A DNA stretch of 64,000 nucleotides from Isoetes taiwanensis (taxonomy: Eukaryota > Streptophyta > Lycopodiopsida > Isoetales > Isoetaceae): the NCBI GenBank assembly GCA_021234155.1, contig JAJEKV010000052.1, positions 4,321,606-4,385,605 on the forward strand. Reading direction: 5' to 3'. Shown here piece after piece: positions 34,276 through 47,442 of the stretch (the stretch's first letter is position 1; every line of letters starts with the position of its first letter). The notes beneath the pieces are model-generated. The model saw nothing but the letters and a program-made list of their open reading frames with translations, searched no databases and was not told the DNA's origin. The translations under genes were made by a program, and so were the position numbers.

Positions 34276-35640
34276 ACAAGTTTTTATTACATAGCCATGA
34301 GCTAACATTGGATTTGCTCAATCGACCTTTAGGGAGGGGTTCAGAAATAGTCAACTAGAGGCTAATGTGTATAGCTAAAGGGATAGCTCACTTGCATATG
34401 TCACACTGCCTCTTATTAGAGCTGATGATTTATGACTAGTGATCGCAAGACCACTACAACTAGCGAAGGAGTAAGCTAAAGTTGCTAAGAATAGCATCCA
34501 GTTCATAAACTAAATTACAATATCAAAGGAAGACCGTTTCCAAAGAGTTCTTGAACTGCACTTGGTGGTCAAAACTTTGTAGGAAGGATAACAACCTGAA
34601 TGAGTCTATTATATATCAAACTTATTGTAGCATTTCTGCATGAATACTGCAGCAACTCTTCACAAGCTTCCTCAACCTCCACTTCGTGCATCCACGTATA
34701 ATAAAAAGAAAAACTGGCACATCTGCAACTATACGCATCCACCCTAAAGTTGACGCATCAATGTCTAGCACGACATGCAGATGCGACATTTAGCGCTAAA
34801 ATCTTAGGCGTGATTCGCATCCGCTTAGACACCCGACGTGTCTGCACATGTTCTAACACGTCAGCATAGAAAAAAATAAGCAGCTGCCAAGATGTTGTAG
34901 CTTGTGTAACAGTTCGTGGATATCATGAGGCATCTGCAAGATCAGAACAACAGGACCACATTTTTCAAACTTTTTGAGTCCGTAACAATGGCAGATTGTG
35001 GCCGCTGAAAACTATACACAAGTATATTCTTAGAGCTTCATGTCCACGTCAATTACCAATGGTTTCTAACAGATGTCTTTTTGTTTCCACGTATAAAAAG
35101 TATATTTTTCAAATAAAAAAGGGGAGGTTTCATATGTTTTATATTCTTTTCATACTTTACGTATACAACTTCAGACCTATCCTTGTTATGATGCACTTGA
35201 TGACTTTTGCAGATTATATACGAAGGCTATATCTTGACTAGCAAATGTAAAAATAACAAAACTAGACCTCTGCATGGTCGTAATCTAAGCGCGGTTGAGG
35301 GACATGAGGCGTTGGAGCATGGGCATGCAAACACTCTACCAATCCCTCTTGCAGGAGAATGGCTTGGTGGTCAGAATCAAAATTTTCATCTCTTGTACCA
35401 ACGTAAGTAGGTGCAGATTCTGCTCTGCCAGCAGTACATAGTCAACAGCAATGGATCCATCGCCCTAGTTCTCTTGCCTACAAGTGTAGTTATTAGGCAC
35501 TGCACTAGTCCATTTCAAATTATCAAATCAAAGATATTGCATAGCTGAAGCGACTACCTGCCAAAGCACGTGACATCGCTATCATCTGATGTGCGTGGCC
35601 AAGGCACCTCTGGGGGGCACAGATGTAGCACGTCCTCTGC
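34276..35640. other. No gene recognised
   Basis: No clear coding or repeat signal. An exon-like open stretch at about 35260-35405 ends before gtaagt, but its peptide (LSAVEGHEALEHGHANTLP) was not recognised. Confidence 0.45.
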
Positions 35641-36031
35641 CTAGGGATCTAATTTCATGAATTGTTCCATCCCCATGCGTGCATTGAAGTTTCCAAGCAA
35701 CATGACCCTGCCCAACTGTTTGTGTTGCTGTATATCATCATATATATCGATATAGGGTTCTAGCCTATCCATATCTGAGTGCGTGTGATAGAAGTTACTA
35801 TCTGCATGCGAGAAGTAGCATGCCGCCATAAAGAGAGGATTTCCACTGTCATACCCGCATCCACAGGTAGTGATTGTGTCTGTCTATCTTGTGCAAAGAG
35901 ACTAATGGTGCCAAGGTTGTTTGATAGTAGCAAGCGATACCCCCATGTCCCCATTTTTCTGTGCACTCATTGAACACTGAGTAATGCTGATAGCCCTGTA
36001 AATCTATTAACCTGTGTCCTGTATGTTCCAT
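35641..36031 (-). pseudogene. LINE endonuclease (APE-type) fragment
   Basis: Minus-strand frames 36031-35849 and 35829-35641 give, in order, GHRLIDLQGYQ, KWGHGGIACYY and LGRVMLLGNFNARMG. These are the layout of an exonuclease-endonuclease-phosphatase domain in plant LINEs, where the last motif is normally GDFNAR; here Asp is replaced by Asn. At least one frameshift separates the pieces. The RT is absent. Confidence 0.65.
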
Positions 36032-36347
36032 ATCTCCATGAGGAAGATAAAATTCATATCGACAGCAATAGAGTTGAGACTATCTCAGTGCTGTCAAGGG
36101 AAGCCCGGCAATTCCAGGCGACCATATGTAGGCACAATTTCTATTTGTGAGCGCCACATGTAGATAATGGCTCAATGTTCCTCGGAAGCAACTACCGTAG
36201 CATGCTACGCAGATCATAAACTAACTTTCATTCCTTGGAAGGAACTGCCGCAACATGGTATGTAGATCATAGACTAACTTTCTACACTTGGGAAGAAGAA
36301 GTCCATCTTGAAAGTTTTGAGATGATAGTCATGGACGATAAAAATAC

Positions 36348-36457
36348 ATTCTATTCTATTCTATTCTATTCTATTCTATTCTATTCTATTCTATTCTATT
36401 CTATTCTATTCTATTCTATTCTATTCTATTCTATTCTATTCTATTCTATTCTATTCT
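36348..36457 (+). repeat. (ATTCT)22 array, probable LINE tail
   Basis: A perfect array of 22 ATTCT units preceded by catggacgataaaaatac. The same lead-in (GTGGACGATAAAA) precedes the (ATTCT)n tail of the LINE at 43060-43110, so this array is probably an expanded LINE 3' tail. Confidence 0.85.
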
Positions 36458-37680
36458 GAAAAGAACTGCAACGTCTCTTCAACATCCTAAAAGTCTCAAA
36501 AGAAGAGACTTCAGTAGAGTTTGCTTACAAGATCAAATTAATTGCCTCTGATTTAACTCTCCAACCCAGTTCTAGTCAATGGACACACTGCCACTATATG
36601 GATGAGGCATTTGATGCCATTGTTAATCATCGCAAAAATATCAAGAGGTCAGTTGTATTTTGATCACTATCTAACAAAGGAATACATAAGTTTGGATATT
36701 AAGTAATTTGAGAAATTGTCATTCGCATTTGCTGAGAAATATGATCTAGCAACGCATCATGTATTGGAAGGAAGGAAGGAAGGAAGGTTCTAACGAGTTA
36801 CTAAGATGATAAAGGAAAATGAGAAGAACAACGACTAAGAAGAACAATGACTACACAGTTGAGAAGTCATAGGACATGTCATTTTCTATAGTTGTTTCCT
36901 CTAGTAATGATCTCATTTCCTTGAAATAATCTAGTTGTAAGCATCAATTACTTGGATGCAATGATCAAAATAAATGTTTTGCTCAATATGAAAATACATG
37001 AGGGTGAGGCAGGAAATATCCTTGGCCCATTATTACTCTAAGCAAGTTTCTACAATTTATAATAGTTGTGGACCTTTGAAATAAAGCATTTTACATTCAA
37101 CCATATAGTTTCAAGCTCTTTTTTACGTCTATATAGATGCTTAATAGTTCATGACATTTTGCTAACTTGAATATCGATAAAAGTAATTTCTTTTAAACAC
37201 AAGTTGGACTCCTGGACAACAATGACAAATTGCTTAAAAAAACGAATAACTACTCATGTTTTTAGGACCAGGAAATATAGAATGGGGAGTGTACAAATCT
37301 GCTACTGCAGTTATCCATTAGATTGCTATAGGATTATCCTCTTCTATTTCAATGGATGACCATATTTAGAAACATAAAATGTTTGCTTAATTAGGTGGTT
37401 TTAGGCTGTTTTATAAAAGAAAGATTTGGAAAATATCAAGCTATATTCAAGTGTAGTTTTAAGCAATATATTGAGAGACTTTCACATGCTTGCTTTTTCG
37501 CACACTTATGCCTACAAGATACTACATAAGAAAACATTTTTCAACTTATGTCATCTACATGCTAGTGTAATATTACATACAGTTTGAAGCATTGAGCTTT
37601 GAGAAGCAATTGAAGCATTGAGCTTTGAGAAGCAATCTGACATCTATTTTCTTTTTTATTTTTTGATGTGGTTGGGTTCC
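36458..37680. other. No gene recognised; (GGAA)n at about 36770-36788
   Basis: AT-rich. Apart from a short (GGAA)n run and a 31-bp duplication (gcattgagctttgagaagca and following bases) at about 37585-37635, nothing notable is visible. Confidence 0.5.
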
Positions 37681-37687
37681 ATGCCAA

Positions 37688-37722
37688 GGGAACGCCGCAT
37701 GTTATGCCACATGCGGGTTCCC
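37688..37722. repeat. 14-bp-stem hairpin
   Basis: GGGAAC-CCGCATGT pairs with ACATGCGG-GTTCCC around the loop TATGCC, with one bulged G at 37694. A related hairpin (CGCATGTG CAGA CACATGCG) lies at 39604-39623, so these may be two ends of one element of about 1.95 kb or two copies of a family. Confidence 0.7.
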
Positions 37723-37729
37723 TTCCACT

Positions 37730-40700
37730 TTGCATCCCCCCTACAGGATTATAGTTGCCCGAATTGAATGCTGTGAATTTGAACTCAGATGCCATCATTC
37801 ATGAGAAATCTTAGACTGAAAAATCCCAATCCCGATATGTGGCTCCTCTACGAAATTTTTCTACTACGAAATTCCTTCCGTCTCATTTTGGCGCCTCAGC
37901 TTTGGAAGCTTTGAAAGCTTTGGAAAGGTGAGTCGGATCTTTGGCATTGATCAATGAGCTGTGTCGTATCTTCTTTGGCATTGATCGGTTGGGCTGGGTC
38001 GGATTCTGATATCTTCTTTTTTATTTCAGGATTAAGCCAAGTTGGAGTTCATTCTCTTGCTTCTGGAGCCAATTTTCCAAGGTAAGATTCATCACCAGTT
38101 TTGATTTTGTTATAAGATTTAAAGCTTGGTACATAATAGTGACCTCTTTCTTGGTCATAAATCGATGGCTCTTCTTGGAATGGTTTGCATATTGGAATGA
38201 TTTGCATAAGATATGATGTCGGCACTGCCTGTTTCACTGCCAGAAATGGATGTTGGCGCTGCCTTTTGCAATAAATCGATGGCTCTTTTTGGAATGGTTT
38301 GCATACTGGAATGATTTGCATAAGATATGATGTCGGCACTGCCCTGTTGCAGCCGAATGTATGTAAACCCCAAAATTCGACTGAAAAACTATTCTCTTTC
38401 TTTTAGGCTTCAAGTCAACATGTTCAGGATGCAAAATTAGTGGAACGTATAATGATAGTTGGAAAAATAGGCTGCAGAGCAAGTTCCTTGTTGACCAGTA
38501 GCTTAATCCAAGGCTTTTCAGATTCTACATATCATTTAAGCAAGAATGGATTAGCACAAATAGTTCTACATTTATAAGCAAGAATGATTAGCAAAGATAA
38601 TTCAAACTATCTGGTTTGTTTAAGCATATTGTTATTTTGACAGTGCTTCACCATCAATTTCAACCAGTTTAGTTAGCTGTGAAAATGCAAGATGCATCAA
38701 AGGCTTCAGATTCAGATGCAGAAGAGTTAATTTCCAGATTTCAAAATGTAGGCATATTGCTATGTTTGTCCATGTAGCCTAGATATCTTAGGCAAACTAG
38801 ATCAATATTTCACCTGTACAATCTGCTGGATTTTTCTTTTGCAGCCTTAAGGAATTATTTGCTTGCAGCAACATTCTCATTGGTCTACTCCAACTTATTA
38901 TTTCTGATAGGTTGAGGCATAAAGAGAAATCATAATCTCTAAGAGACATAATCCAATGTTTCAAACTTTGTAGTCATAAAATTGCATTACAGGGTTCAGT
39001 TCAGTTCAGGCTGCAATAAATCTTTTATATGTTAAACATTGAGGCATGTATACATTGCTTTGCACTGATTTGCTAAATTATCAATATGTTTTTCCAGATT
39101 TCATTGCCCTGTCTCAGCGTCAAACATTGCTCCGCTGCAGCAGCATATTTCTGATAGGTAAGATCATGCTTTTATAAGATTGTGACTCTTTCCATGTCAT
39201 CAGATTAAGGATTCAGATGTATGTATATGAGACATACATGCCAAGCAAGCTGCTCCTCGGCAGCAGCATATTTCTGATAACCACGATTATGCTTTTAAAA
39301 TTGTAAATAACCAGCAAATCTTAATGCAATTTAAGCTGTTTTTTCCAAAATTTAGATCATTATAGTTGGGTCCTACCACAGCAACATATTTCAAAAACGT
39401 ATCCTGAAATTGTAGAAGCTGATTCTGATAACCACATTCTGATCACAACAAACATTAGATGTGATATTGCTGTAGAACAGATTGGGGGTTGCCCTTTAAA
39501 TTGAAATTACGTTTTTATACTTTTGCATTTTGATCAGCAACTATGTAGTGGAAGATATCTTCTTCATTAAAATGGGATAGCATTGATATTTGTGCCAAAA
39601 CGTCGCATGTGCAGACACATGCGGCATTCCCCCGCCTCCCCTGGGTGAATATTTTAGTCGTGCGCATCTTCTCTTCCTCTCTTACCTCCATTACTGAATA
39701 CGGGTAGTTCGAATTCGACCAAGGAAGTGAGTTTCTCAGATCTTTTCACATCGGCCATAGCCTATTTGTCCTCATAAGTGCACTTTCACCTTATCAAGGA
39801 GGAGCATATGAAGGGCTCGGCCATTTTTCCGCTGTTAGACAATCAGGTCAGATCAACGCAGCATCCCATGCTATATCCATTTTGTTCCTGATGAGCAACA
39901 ATGCTGTAGTTCGAAGTTGGGGCCATTTACAAAAAAAAAAAAAAAAAAAAAAAAAAAACATTCTCTTTTTAGAGGCCAACAATTGTTATTTAGGGAGAAA
40001 CATATCTATATGCGTTGCATTTCAGAAGAAGGGAGGATTATATAACTATTTTTCCTGTGTTTTGCATCAAGTTTTTGAATATAGTTTCACAAGCGTGCTT
40101 TCAAAGAGGTTTCATCTTTGCCTTCTACTCCTGCCCTCAGATGGAAGTCTGAAACGGTGTTGGAGGCATTATCTAAAAAGCGTGAGTAAATGTATCTCCT
40201 TTGCAAGTAACTTTTTTTTTAGCACTGACCTAGGTGGCATCAACTTGCATATGCTTTATATAGAAGGACTTAATATAAAATAGGAAATGATCCAATATAG
40301 AAATCTATGAAACATTTAGAATCATTTGTACTTGGATTTTGGAGATGTATTTCCCCTCTTTTCCATGGGGTTTTGGTGTGCAGGCTGTGGATGATAAGTT
40401 TTAGACCTGGAAGATCTTAAATAAAACTTACTCTGCTATGATAGATCAAAGATTTTGTACCATCTCTTTTTTCAAATACCATAGCTTCCAGACCTTTTGA
40501 TGCATGCTCTTCTTCTTGAGTAGTATTTTATTCCTGATTAAGGAGTTACGTATCTATACTTGATTGTCATCTTATGCAGGTGTAACCGTCTAGTGCATTC
40601 AACTCTTACACTGTTCAACATCTGGTTATAAGCCAATCTACCTCATCAAAGCATACTTAAAGGCACATGGCATACAAATTGCTTGGAAAGGTATCTGCTA

Positions 40701-41680
40701 TAATACTTTCCAATTAACAAAGTTTACCATTTATGTTTGTCCTGTGTTCTGGTTATTCAAAAGGTCATTTTCTTTCTGGCTTTGCAAAATTTAGCAACAC
40801 GTCTGACATTCAATGACATGAACTCTTAAGCAATTGGACTGCTACATATTTCTTATTGCAATTAGAGCGCATTTAGATTACTTCCAACAGATTGCTTATC
40901 TGAAATAAACCTGGAAGTCAGGAATTTATATGCAGAATGAGTTAAGATTTTGAGACACGTGCAAGATATACCAAGCAGGTTAAATGGATCTTTTCTTTCC
41001 ATGAACCGCAGTTTCAATGGTTAATTTGATTTGCTAGAACTTCGCTTTAAATTGACATGTTTAAAGGAACCTTAGTCTGCAAAAGTTAAGCTTTGATTGT
41101 ATTGCCTAGGACTGCATGCTTCTACTGTATTGTGTGCTCTATTTTGGAAAAGATATTCTAACCATCTAGCTTTTGCTATCTTTATCCCACAAAGTATCTG
41201 CCTTATCTTCAAAGTCTAAGAACCATTTCCAGCAAATTCTAATGCAACATCAAGCAGTTATATGAACATTTCTCTGGTAAGATCCATTTTGTTTGTTCTA
41301 ATGTTCTCCTTTCATCTTCTAGACTTGAACACAAATTTTTTTTTTTAGCCAGCCATCGAACATGGCATTAGTAAAATGGCTCCCATGGCTTTATCTGCCA
41401 GCATTTGCATGTGCATTTTGTTATTTTTATGCTGCTATATAAGTCTGGATTGTTTTGACTGAGAGCAAAAGATGCTCAGCAAATAGCCAACGGATCTAGA
41501 TTTAAAGATAGTGTTTTTAGGTGTTTTTGTACGTGTCTTTCCTTCTCTGTGCAACCGTGTCTTTCCTTGCACGTGCATTGTGGCTTCAAACTAGAGAAGC
41601 CATATGCTTTAAATTTGGAAATACATATCTGTCTCATCTTTAATACGCATGAGCGCTTTATATTGGGCCTCTTTAAATTG
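37730..41680. other. No gene recognised; 115-bp duplication and A28 run
   Basis: A direct duplication of about 80 bp (aaatcgatggctctt to gatgtcggcactgcc) at 38158 and 38273 has a 115-bp period. The words cagcagcatatttctgata recur near 39140 and 39265. A run of 28 A occupies 39931-39958. Several good donor-like sites (AAGGTAAGAT, AAGGTGAGT) occur, but no coding exon was identified. A spliced non-coding transcript cannot be excluded. Confidence 0.45.
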
Positions 41681-41689
41681 CTTAAGTTT

Positions 41690-42960
41690 ATCCAATTGTG
41701 GCATGGATTTCATTCCTCCGACTGGGCATTGTTATTTCTCTTAAGGGCTGCTTCTACCTGGATGCTTTGGACACTTTCTGCCAATTCACTGACATGAGAG
41801 TTAACTTGGCCAAGACAAGGGTGCTGCTGGTCCCATCATCCCGGCACCCACGCCTTCCCTCATTCACTTACCGTAAGGTGTAGTGGAGGTGGCTCGATCT
41901 TATAAGTATTTGGGCATTGAGTTTTCTACTACCACACACCGGGATGCATCCATCGTTACGGGTCACCGCGCAGTCGGAAAGCCCCAGATGCAATGCAAAA
42001 CAACAACCACAAGGCGTAGTCAGATGCATGGGGTCACCAGGCACACTTGTTCGTGGCCTTGGTTGAACCGGTCCTCCTCTATGGGGCGTAAGTGTGGGGG
42101 CCGGTGATATCCCTCACCACTTGGAACGATCTAGAGCAGTACGTGTAAGGCCTTCTTGGCCCGGCACCGGGAGTGAAATCCACGGTCCCATATCGATCTT
42201 GCTCCAGAGAGACGCTTCCTTCCATTACGAGGGGCTACTGAACGCCACGCTATTTACTTCCGGAAGGTGGTGGCTATGGATGAAGCCCGGCTGCCCAACC
42301 TTGCTTTGGCAAAGGCGATGGGCCCGCAAATGACTCAAAGCCCGGGCTGAAAGACAAGCAAGCCCAAAGGTTCTCGCTATGGAATGTGCAGCACACGATG
42401 TGGACCAAAGCATACACCGAAGGAACGCTACCGCCTTTGAAGCAAGATTTGGATGCTTGCTTCATGGCCAAGCTTTGGGATGCAGAGGCCCCGTCACATG
42501 TCAAGGTGGCAAATTATCGGCAGCGTTTAATCCCATGCTCACGAGGGGCCCACACCACTACACTGCGGCACCCATCTACCCATGAAAAAGCACATGGGTG
42601 ATTGCTTCCATTCGCGACAGTGCACACCACCTCCGCATTGAGACAGGGGAGATGGATTCGGGAGCCGCGTGAGGACAGAGTCCGTCCAATCGCCGTCAAC
42701 AGGCCATTGAGGATGAAAGTCACGCCTCCGTGCCTGTCCGTGCGTCATTTCGAGCATATCCGGGCTCGGTATGCTCTGGTTAGTTGTGCCCCATCGCCTT
42801 GCATGAGCTACCGAGCACGGCCTCTGTAGGCTTGTTGGGATCGCACCCTCGTGAGGTAATGGATAATGCCAGAACTTCGCTTATGCCCCCGTCCGACATT
42901 AACCTCAAATTGCATTTGTGATTATGTATATAATCGTGCGGTATGTCAAAGATCCTTATT
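41690..42960 (+). pseudogene. LINE ORF2 RT C-terminal region
   Basis: Plus-strand frames carry, in order, YLDALDTFCQFTDMRVNLAKT (the post-YADD RT region), VARSYKYLGIEFS and LVEPVLLYGA-VWGPVIS. These are the consecutive landmarks of plant L1-type ORF2 proteins. The YADD box itself is replaced by unrelated residues, and there are several frameshifts and stops. Downstream frames continue to about 42850 without further motifs. It is 5' truncated and related to the minus-strand fragment at 915-1395, with the same VEPVLLYG signature. Confidence 0.72.
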
Positions 42961-43110
42961 GCTACTAAGGTTTTTCCCCCGAAAACCCTTCGGGGCGGGG
43001 GTTTTTTAATCCTGGTAGTAATACGCCTGCTGCTCTCTCTTTGTACTTGGGTCCCATAGGCCAGTTGGTCTCCGTGGACGATAAAATCATATTCTATTCT
43101 ATTCTATTCT
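42961..43110 (+). repeat. LINE 3' end with hairpin and (ATTCT)4 tail
   Basis: The end of the preceding LINE. A stem with TTCG loop before a T-run (AAAACCCTTCGGGGC region) is followed by TTTGTACTTGGGTCCCATA, GTGGACGATAAAA and (ATTCT)4 at 43091-43110. Confidence 0.68.
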
Positions 43111-43304
43111 GTTACCCATACTATGCAGGTTGGTTACTAGCATTTTGTTCACATTCTATTATATTGATTGTTTTTATTCTCCTAAGTTTTACTGATCCCA
43201 ACTGAGTATCTGCCTTATCTTCAAAGTTTGACAACTCTCCGCCCATTTTAAATGCAAAATTAAGCACATAAATGTTGAGAACAAAAATTGAGCACATAAA
43301 TTTG

Positions 43305-43454
43305 CAACATGTGATTTGCAGTTGTACCCATCGTATATGTTATGCTACTTACATTTTTTGGTTAATTGACATATTAGTTCAACATGTGATTTGCAGTTGT
43401 ACCCATCGTATATGTTATGCTACTTACATTTTTTGGTTAATTGACATATTAGTT
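43305..43454. repeat. 75-bp tandem duplication
   Basis: caacatgtgatttgcagttg through ttggttaattgacatattagtt occurs twice, at 43305 and 43380, with essentially no differences, suggesting a recent duplication. Confidence 0.85.
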
Positions 43455-45120
43455 ACTATAGGCTCGAAAAGTTAAAGAAAAGAAGAAAAGATGCAAATCT
43501 CTAACGATACTGCAGTTCCAAATAAGAAGTAATGATACGACAGTTACAATTAAGAAATTTGATGATGCAGTAAGATTAATATTTCTATTTGCTAGGAACT
43601 TCTAATATAATGTAATACTATCCTAGCACATGCAGTTGCTGAAAATTTTAACTCTGTCTGCAGGACAACCTGATTATGTGAAGTTAATGAAGAAAATGAT
43701 TTTTGAAATGCACGCACGTATCTTTGATAGGCTTAAAACTTCAAAGAAAAACTCCAGTGCATGCTGACTTATATTGTCCAAGATATATTGTCTGGTTTTA
43801 GTTGACAAAGGTTGATCATCCTTAGTTGGAAAAAATTCTACAGTTGCATATAGCATGTAGTTACTTGCGGGACCATTCTTGGCACATATGAACGTATTTG
43901 CAAAGCAACATGTACATTTATATTCAATGCATTTTTATTGGGTTATGGCATGACAACAACCAATGTAGGTTCAGAAACTGCAAGATTATCCAAAGACTAT
44001 TGCATTGCACTACTTGAAAGGATGGTTTTTTCTAGATTTTGTTACATATCTGAGATCTCTATACCATCCTAGATTTTCCTCATCCCATATAGCAGGTCCA
44101 TTTATGTAAATAAAACTCATTTCAACTACATGAATTGTTGACAAAACACTTGAAAACTAGGATTAATAATGTCTATATTTTGAATTCTATGGAGTTTATT
44201 TTTGAAGCACCTACAATTTCTAGATTTTGCTTTGATTTGTGGTGAAAAAAGATGCAAGGAGAGGAGTAAAAATCTCTATATATAAAAGATGTACTACATG
44301 CTGTTGTTTTGCTACAATACTTACCATGGATCATCAATTTCTCTTTAAATGTGTTGCTATGCAACATGTACTATTGGAAGCAGTATAATTTTATGTGCAC
44401 CATGTCTATGCAGCCAGATGGTTAATGTGACAGGACTGGCTCTTTGCAATTTGTCTGGTGTAGACATGCACCATTAGGAGCACCTTCCCTGTTTTGATAT
44501 ATTGGAGGAATTTATGTCTACAAGCACAAGAATCGCTCCACTGTTTTTGCGACTTGAAATGCAATGCCTCCACATAGATAAGTTCTCTAAATGACAGACT
44601 ATTGAAGTTGAATCGCCAATCTCATTTGTTTTAAGCATTTTGAACAATTAGAGTGTTGGGCTGATATGTAAATCAAAGTTCCGTTGCTTTAAGAAGGTTG
44701 TTAATATGCCCTGAGGCACATTGATAATAGGGATGGAAAAGTAGTAAAGGACAATGTTTAAATGCCATTCAAACTATTCTGAATGAACTAAAAGTTGAAT
44801 GGCATAAAAGGAGGTATAGGGAACCCATCTATTGGTGCTAGAATGTCTTATATTCTTTCCATCACATAGTGTGTGTTTTTTATGTTATATTAACATGTAT
44901 GAATATCCTTTGAATGGATTGTGTACTTTATTTTCTATTTCTATGATAGAGCATTTTAGGTAATTCAGGCTAGAAAATGCTGCACACATTTGTATAATCA
45001 TGTGATGGTTTGTATTTAGTAATACTTCGTTTGCCTTGAAAAAATGGTTGTCAGAACATTGCAAGCATGTTTAAACATATATAGAATTGTATCTTGATAT
45101 GACTCAAGTTGGAACTTTAA
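43455..45120. other. No gene recognised
   Basis: AT-rich, with no motif-bearing ORF or repeat. Confidence 0.5.
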
Positions 45121-45126
45121 TGGAAG

Positions 45127-46701
45127 TGTGACGTTCCACGTATTTATACGGTCTACTATACGGGACACGTACAAATACAAGCACGTCACTCCCTAAAGGT
45201 ACGCTACCATGGGGGTATGGGAACTTAATTGCAACCTAGGGGGTTACCTTACAAAGGATTAAATTAGCTATGCTAATTTAACACATTATTAATAATAACC
45301 TATAACCTAGGAAATTAGGATAATTACCAATTGGGAAGGCGCCACCTGCCCCAATCGATTGGGCAAAGATGGGGATTGCCAAGTTTGGATGCCAACTTGA
45401 CCCCTATCCCCTCGATTGACTCACGAAGATCGACCAAGGAAGGCCGGGAGCTGAGCCATCAACCACCTGCAGAGAACCGCCATACCGAGCCGTCCCCGTG
45501 AAGCCACAAATGCATCTTCAACCGCCAGAGATGGAGGCCCCCATGGGAATGAGTCCAGGCCGAAATTCAGGTAGGTGGCTATGTGAATTCTAGTTAACAC
45601 TTGGTTGTGTCCGTTTTTCTGTTCTCTTTGTAATTCAATCATAGAGACTAACCCTTGATTGTACAAACAAGTTCTCTTTATATTCAATTTTGGTTCTTAC
45701 TCAAAGGATGGATTGTTAATTCTTTGTTTGGTCCGACTCAAAACGGGGATTACGGGGTAGAGGCCTCAACCGCGGTACCGTGTCGAGGTATGCTCCTAGA
45801 TAGCTCTGTAAAAAGTCCCATTAGTTGCGGCCCTCGTGCACAAGAACCCACCGGGTCCTAGATGCTATGGTCCGGCTTAGCACCGCACAAGGAACACAAG
45901 GTGACATGAGGGGTGGGGTCTTGCATGAGCATACAAGGCTCCTGAGACTCCTACAGTGGGCTAGGCCTGATAGCCGGTCACGTAGAGGGCCGGGTATGGG
46001 TCTGACACTCCCTGGGTGGGAAGGTGTGATCCGTATGGAGCACCTTGCACTTTGAGTAGATTTAGGGTGAGTAAGTTGGGTACGGATGCGGGGTCGCCGA
46101 TGCGCACGCATTCTCTAGCTCACCCATGGAACCACCGTGGATTCGGAAGGGGACGCCCCCCCCCCGCCTCATCGGACCAAAGGCCATGAACCCGAGTAGG
46201 CTCGCAGGGTGATGCCCTCGAGTTTTGCGTCTCCGGAAGGCTATAGCAAAGCCATAGCATGAATTGACCCATCCGCAAAGTGTGCAATGGAGGGGCGGAT
46301 GGAGGGACAACCCTAGCCAATGTTCTATGCCAGCCAACGCCATGCCAAGACTCGGTCTGCTGATCTCTTGAGGCCCAGCCGTCAGTCGATCCCCACGGGA
46401 GTCTGAGCCGGGGTAGAACCTGGGGTTTGGGTGTTTTCTTAGGATTAGATGCATATTCTATGCCGCTGGTATATTGATGGATGTGCCACCCTTCGTGGTG
46501 GTTATTTATGTATATTCGCGGCCGTGTGCTAACCCTCATTGAAGGCGGGCCGAATGACCCCTTCAGGTCCTTCTTCGGCCTCATTTCATCGATGGCCCGA
46601 ACCGCATCGGAGGGCCCCGCCATGGTGAGATGATCGCCATGGGAGGGGAAAGTCCTCGCATGTATACGTCCGAGGGTCGATATATATTAAGGGAGCGCCC
46701 A
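45127..46701 (+). repeat. 5' LTR of element 2
   Basis: Starts TGTGACG and ends GCGCCCA, a degenerate form of the GCGTCACA end kept in the 3' LTR. Compared with the 3' LTR it has many one- to few-base indels and one larger deletion near 46530. The flank on its left is GGAAG. Confidence 0.86.
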
Positions 46702-46704
46702 CGC

Positions 46705-46719
46705 TGGTATCGGCCGCGG
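46705..46719 (+). other. Primer-binding site (initiator Met tRNA type)
   Basis: TGGTATCGGCCGCGG begins three bases after the LTR. The first seven bases match the initiator methionine tRNA 3' end complement (TGGTATCAGAGC), and the rest is degenerate. Confidence 0.6.
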
Positions 46720-47430
46720 ATTTCGGGTTGTTCAAATCATAGCACCGGCCAAACAAGAACCTCGTAAGCACGGTAGTTAGGAGGAGGCTAAGTCAATGTG
46801 TCGTTAGTTCTCTTTGTTGTTTGGTTTGGTGTTAGGTTAAGTTAAGAGATTGTAGCTTTGAAGTGGAGGGGCCAAGATTGGAGGCCTAGCAAAAGCCGGG
46901 GTAACTCAAATGACAAAGATGATGGCTCCATTGGATTGGGCGACACCACCCATTACCCTAAAAACAAATAACTCCAGCGAAAAATAGTCAAGGGCGTGCC
47001 CAAAACGAATTCGGCGCCGCTTTGCTTTTTGTCGCTTTGCGTCAAGTTAAAAGCGAAATGTCGTTTCTACCGAATCTGGACTTCGAAGTCAACGCGGGCC
47101 CGCCAGGTCAACTCGGGCGCCGCTTGCATTTCGACGACACCCAGTCGAGGCAGAAACCCGTATAATGCCATCGGCGCCCGACCGTATGTGGCGCGTATTT
47201 CCGCCGTATAATTTTTTTAATAATAAAATTTTGAAGTTAATAAGAAAAAAATTTGAAATTTTAAAAGTTAATTGGCCGTTTAGCAAACCATTTTCTGTCA
47301 TTTGCTTTTGCTTCCGCGCCTCCAACCGCCTGAGCCGCCCTCCGCCATCGCCACCGGACCGGACCTTGATACTGCGCCCTTGTGCTTTGTGCCTCCTAGC
47401 GCCCCCTCTGCCATCCTCTTCGCCGCCAGC
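46720..47430. other. Leader of element 2, no gene recognised
   Basis: Between the primer site and the first open frame. Includes a short AT-rich stretch (47205-47275) and a region rich in CCGCC and GCC at 47310-47420. Confidence 0.5.
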
Positions 47431-47442
47431 GCCTCACTATTC

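Noticed and set aside
36235..36459. ORF ending in repeated FYSIL peptide
   Set aside because: It is simply the translation of (ATTCT)22.
39931..39958. A28 run as the tail of a retroposon
   Set aside because: No flanking target duplication or upstream element body could be recognised, so it is listed only as a homopolymer.
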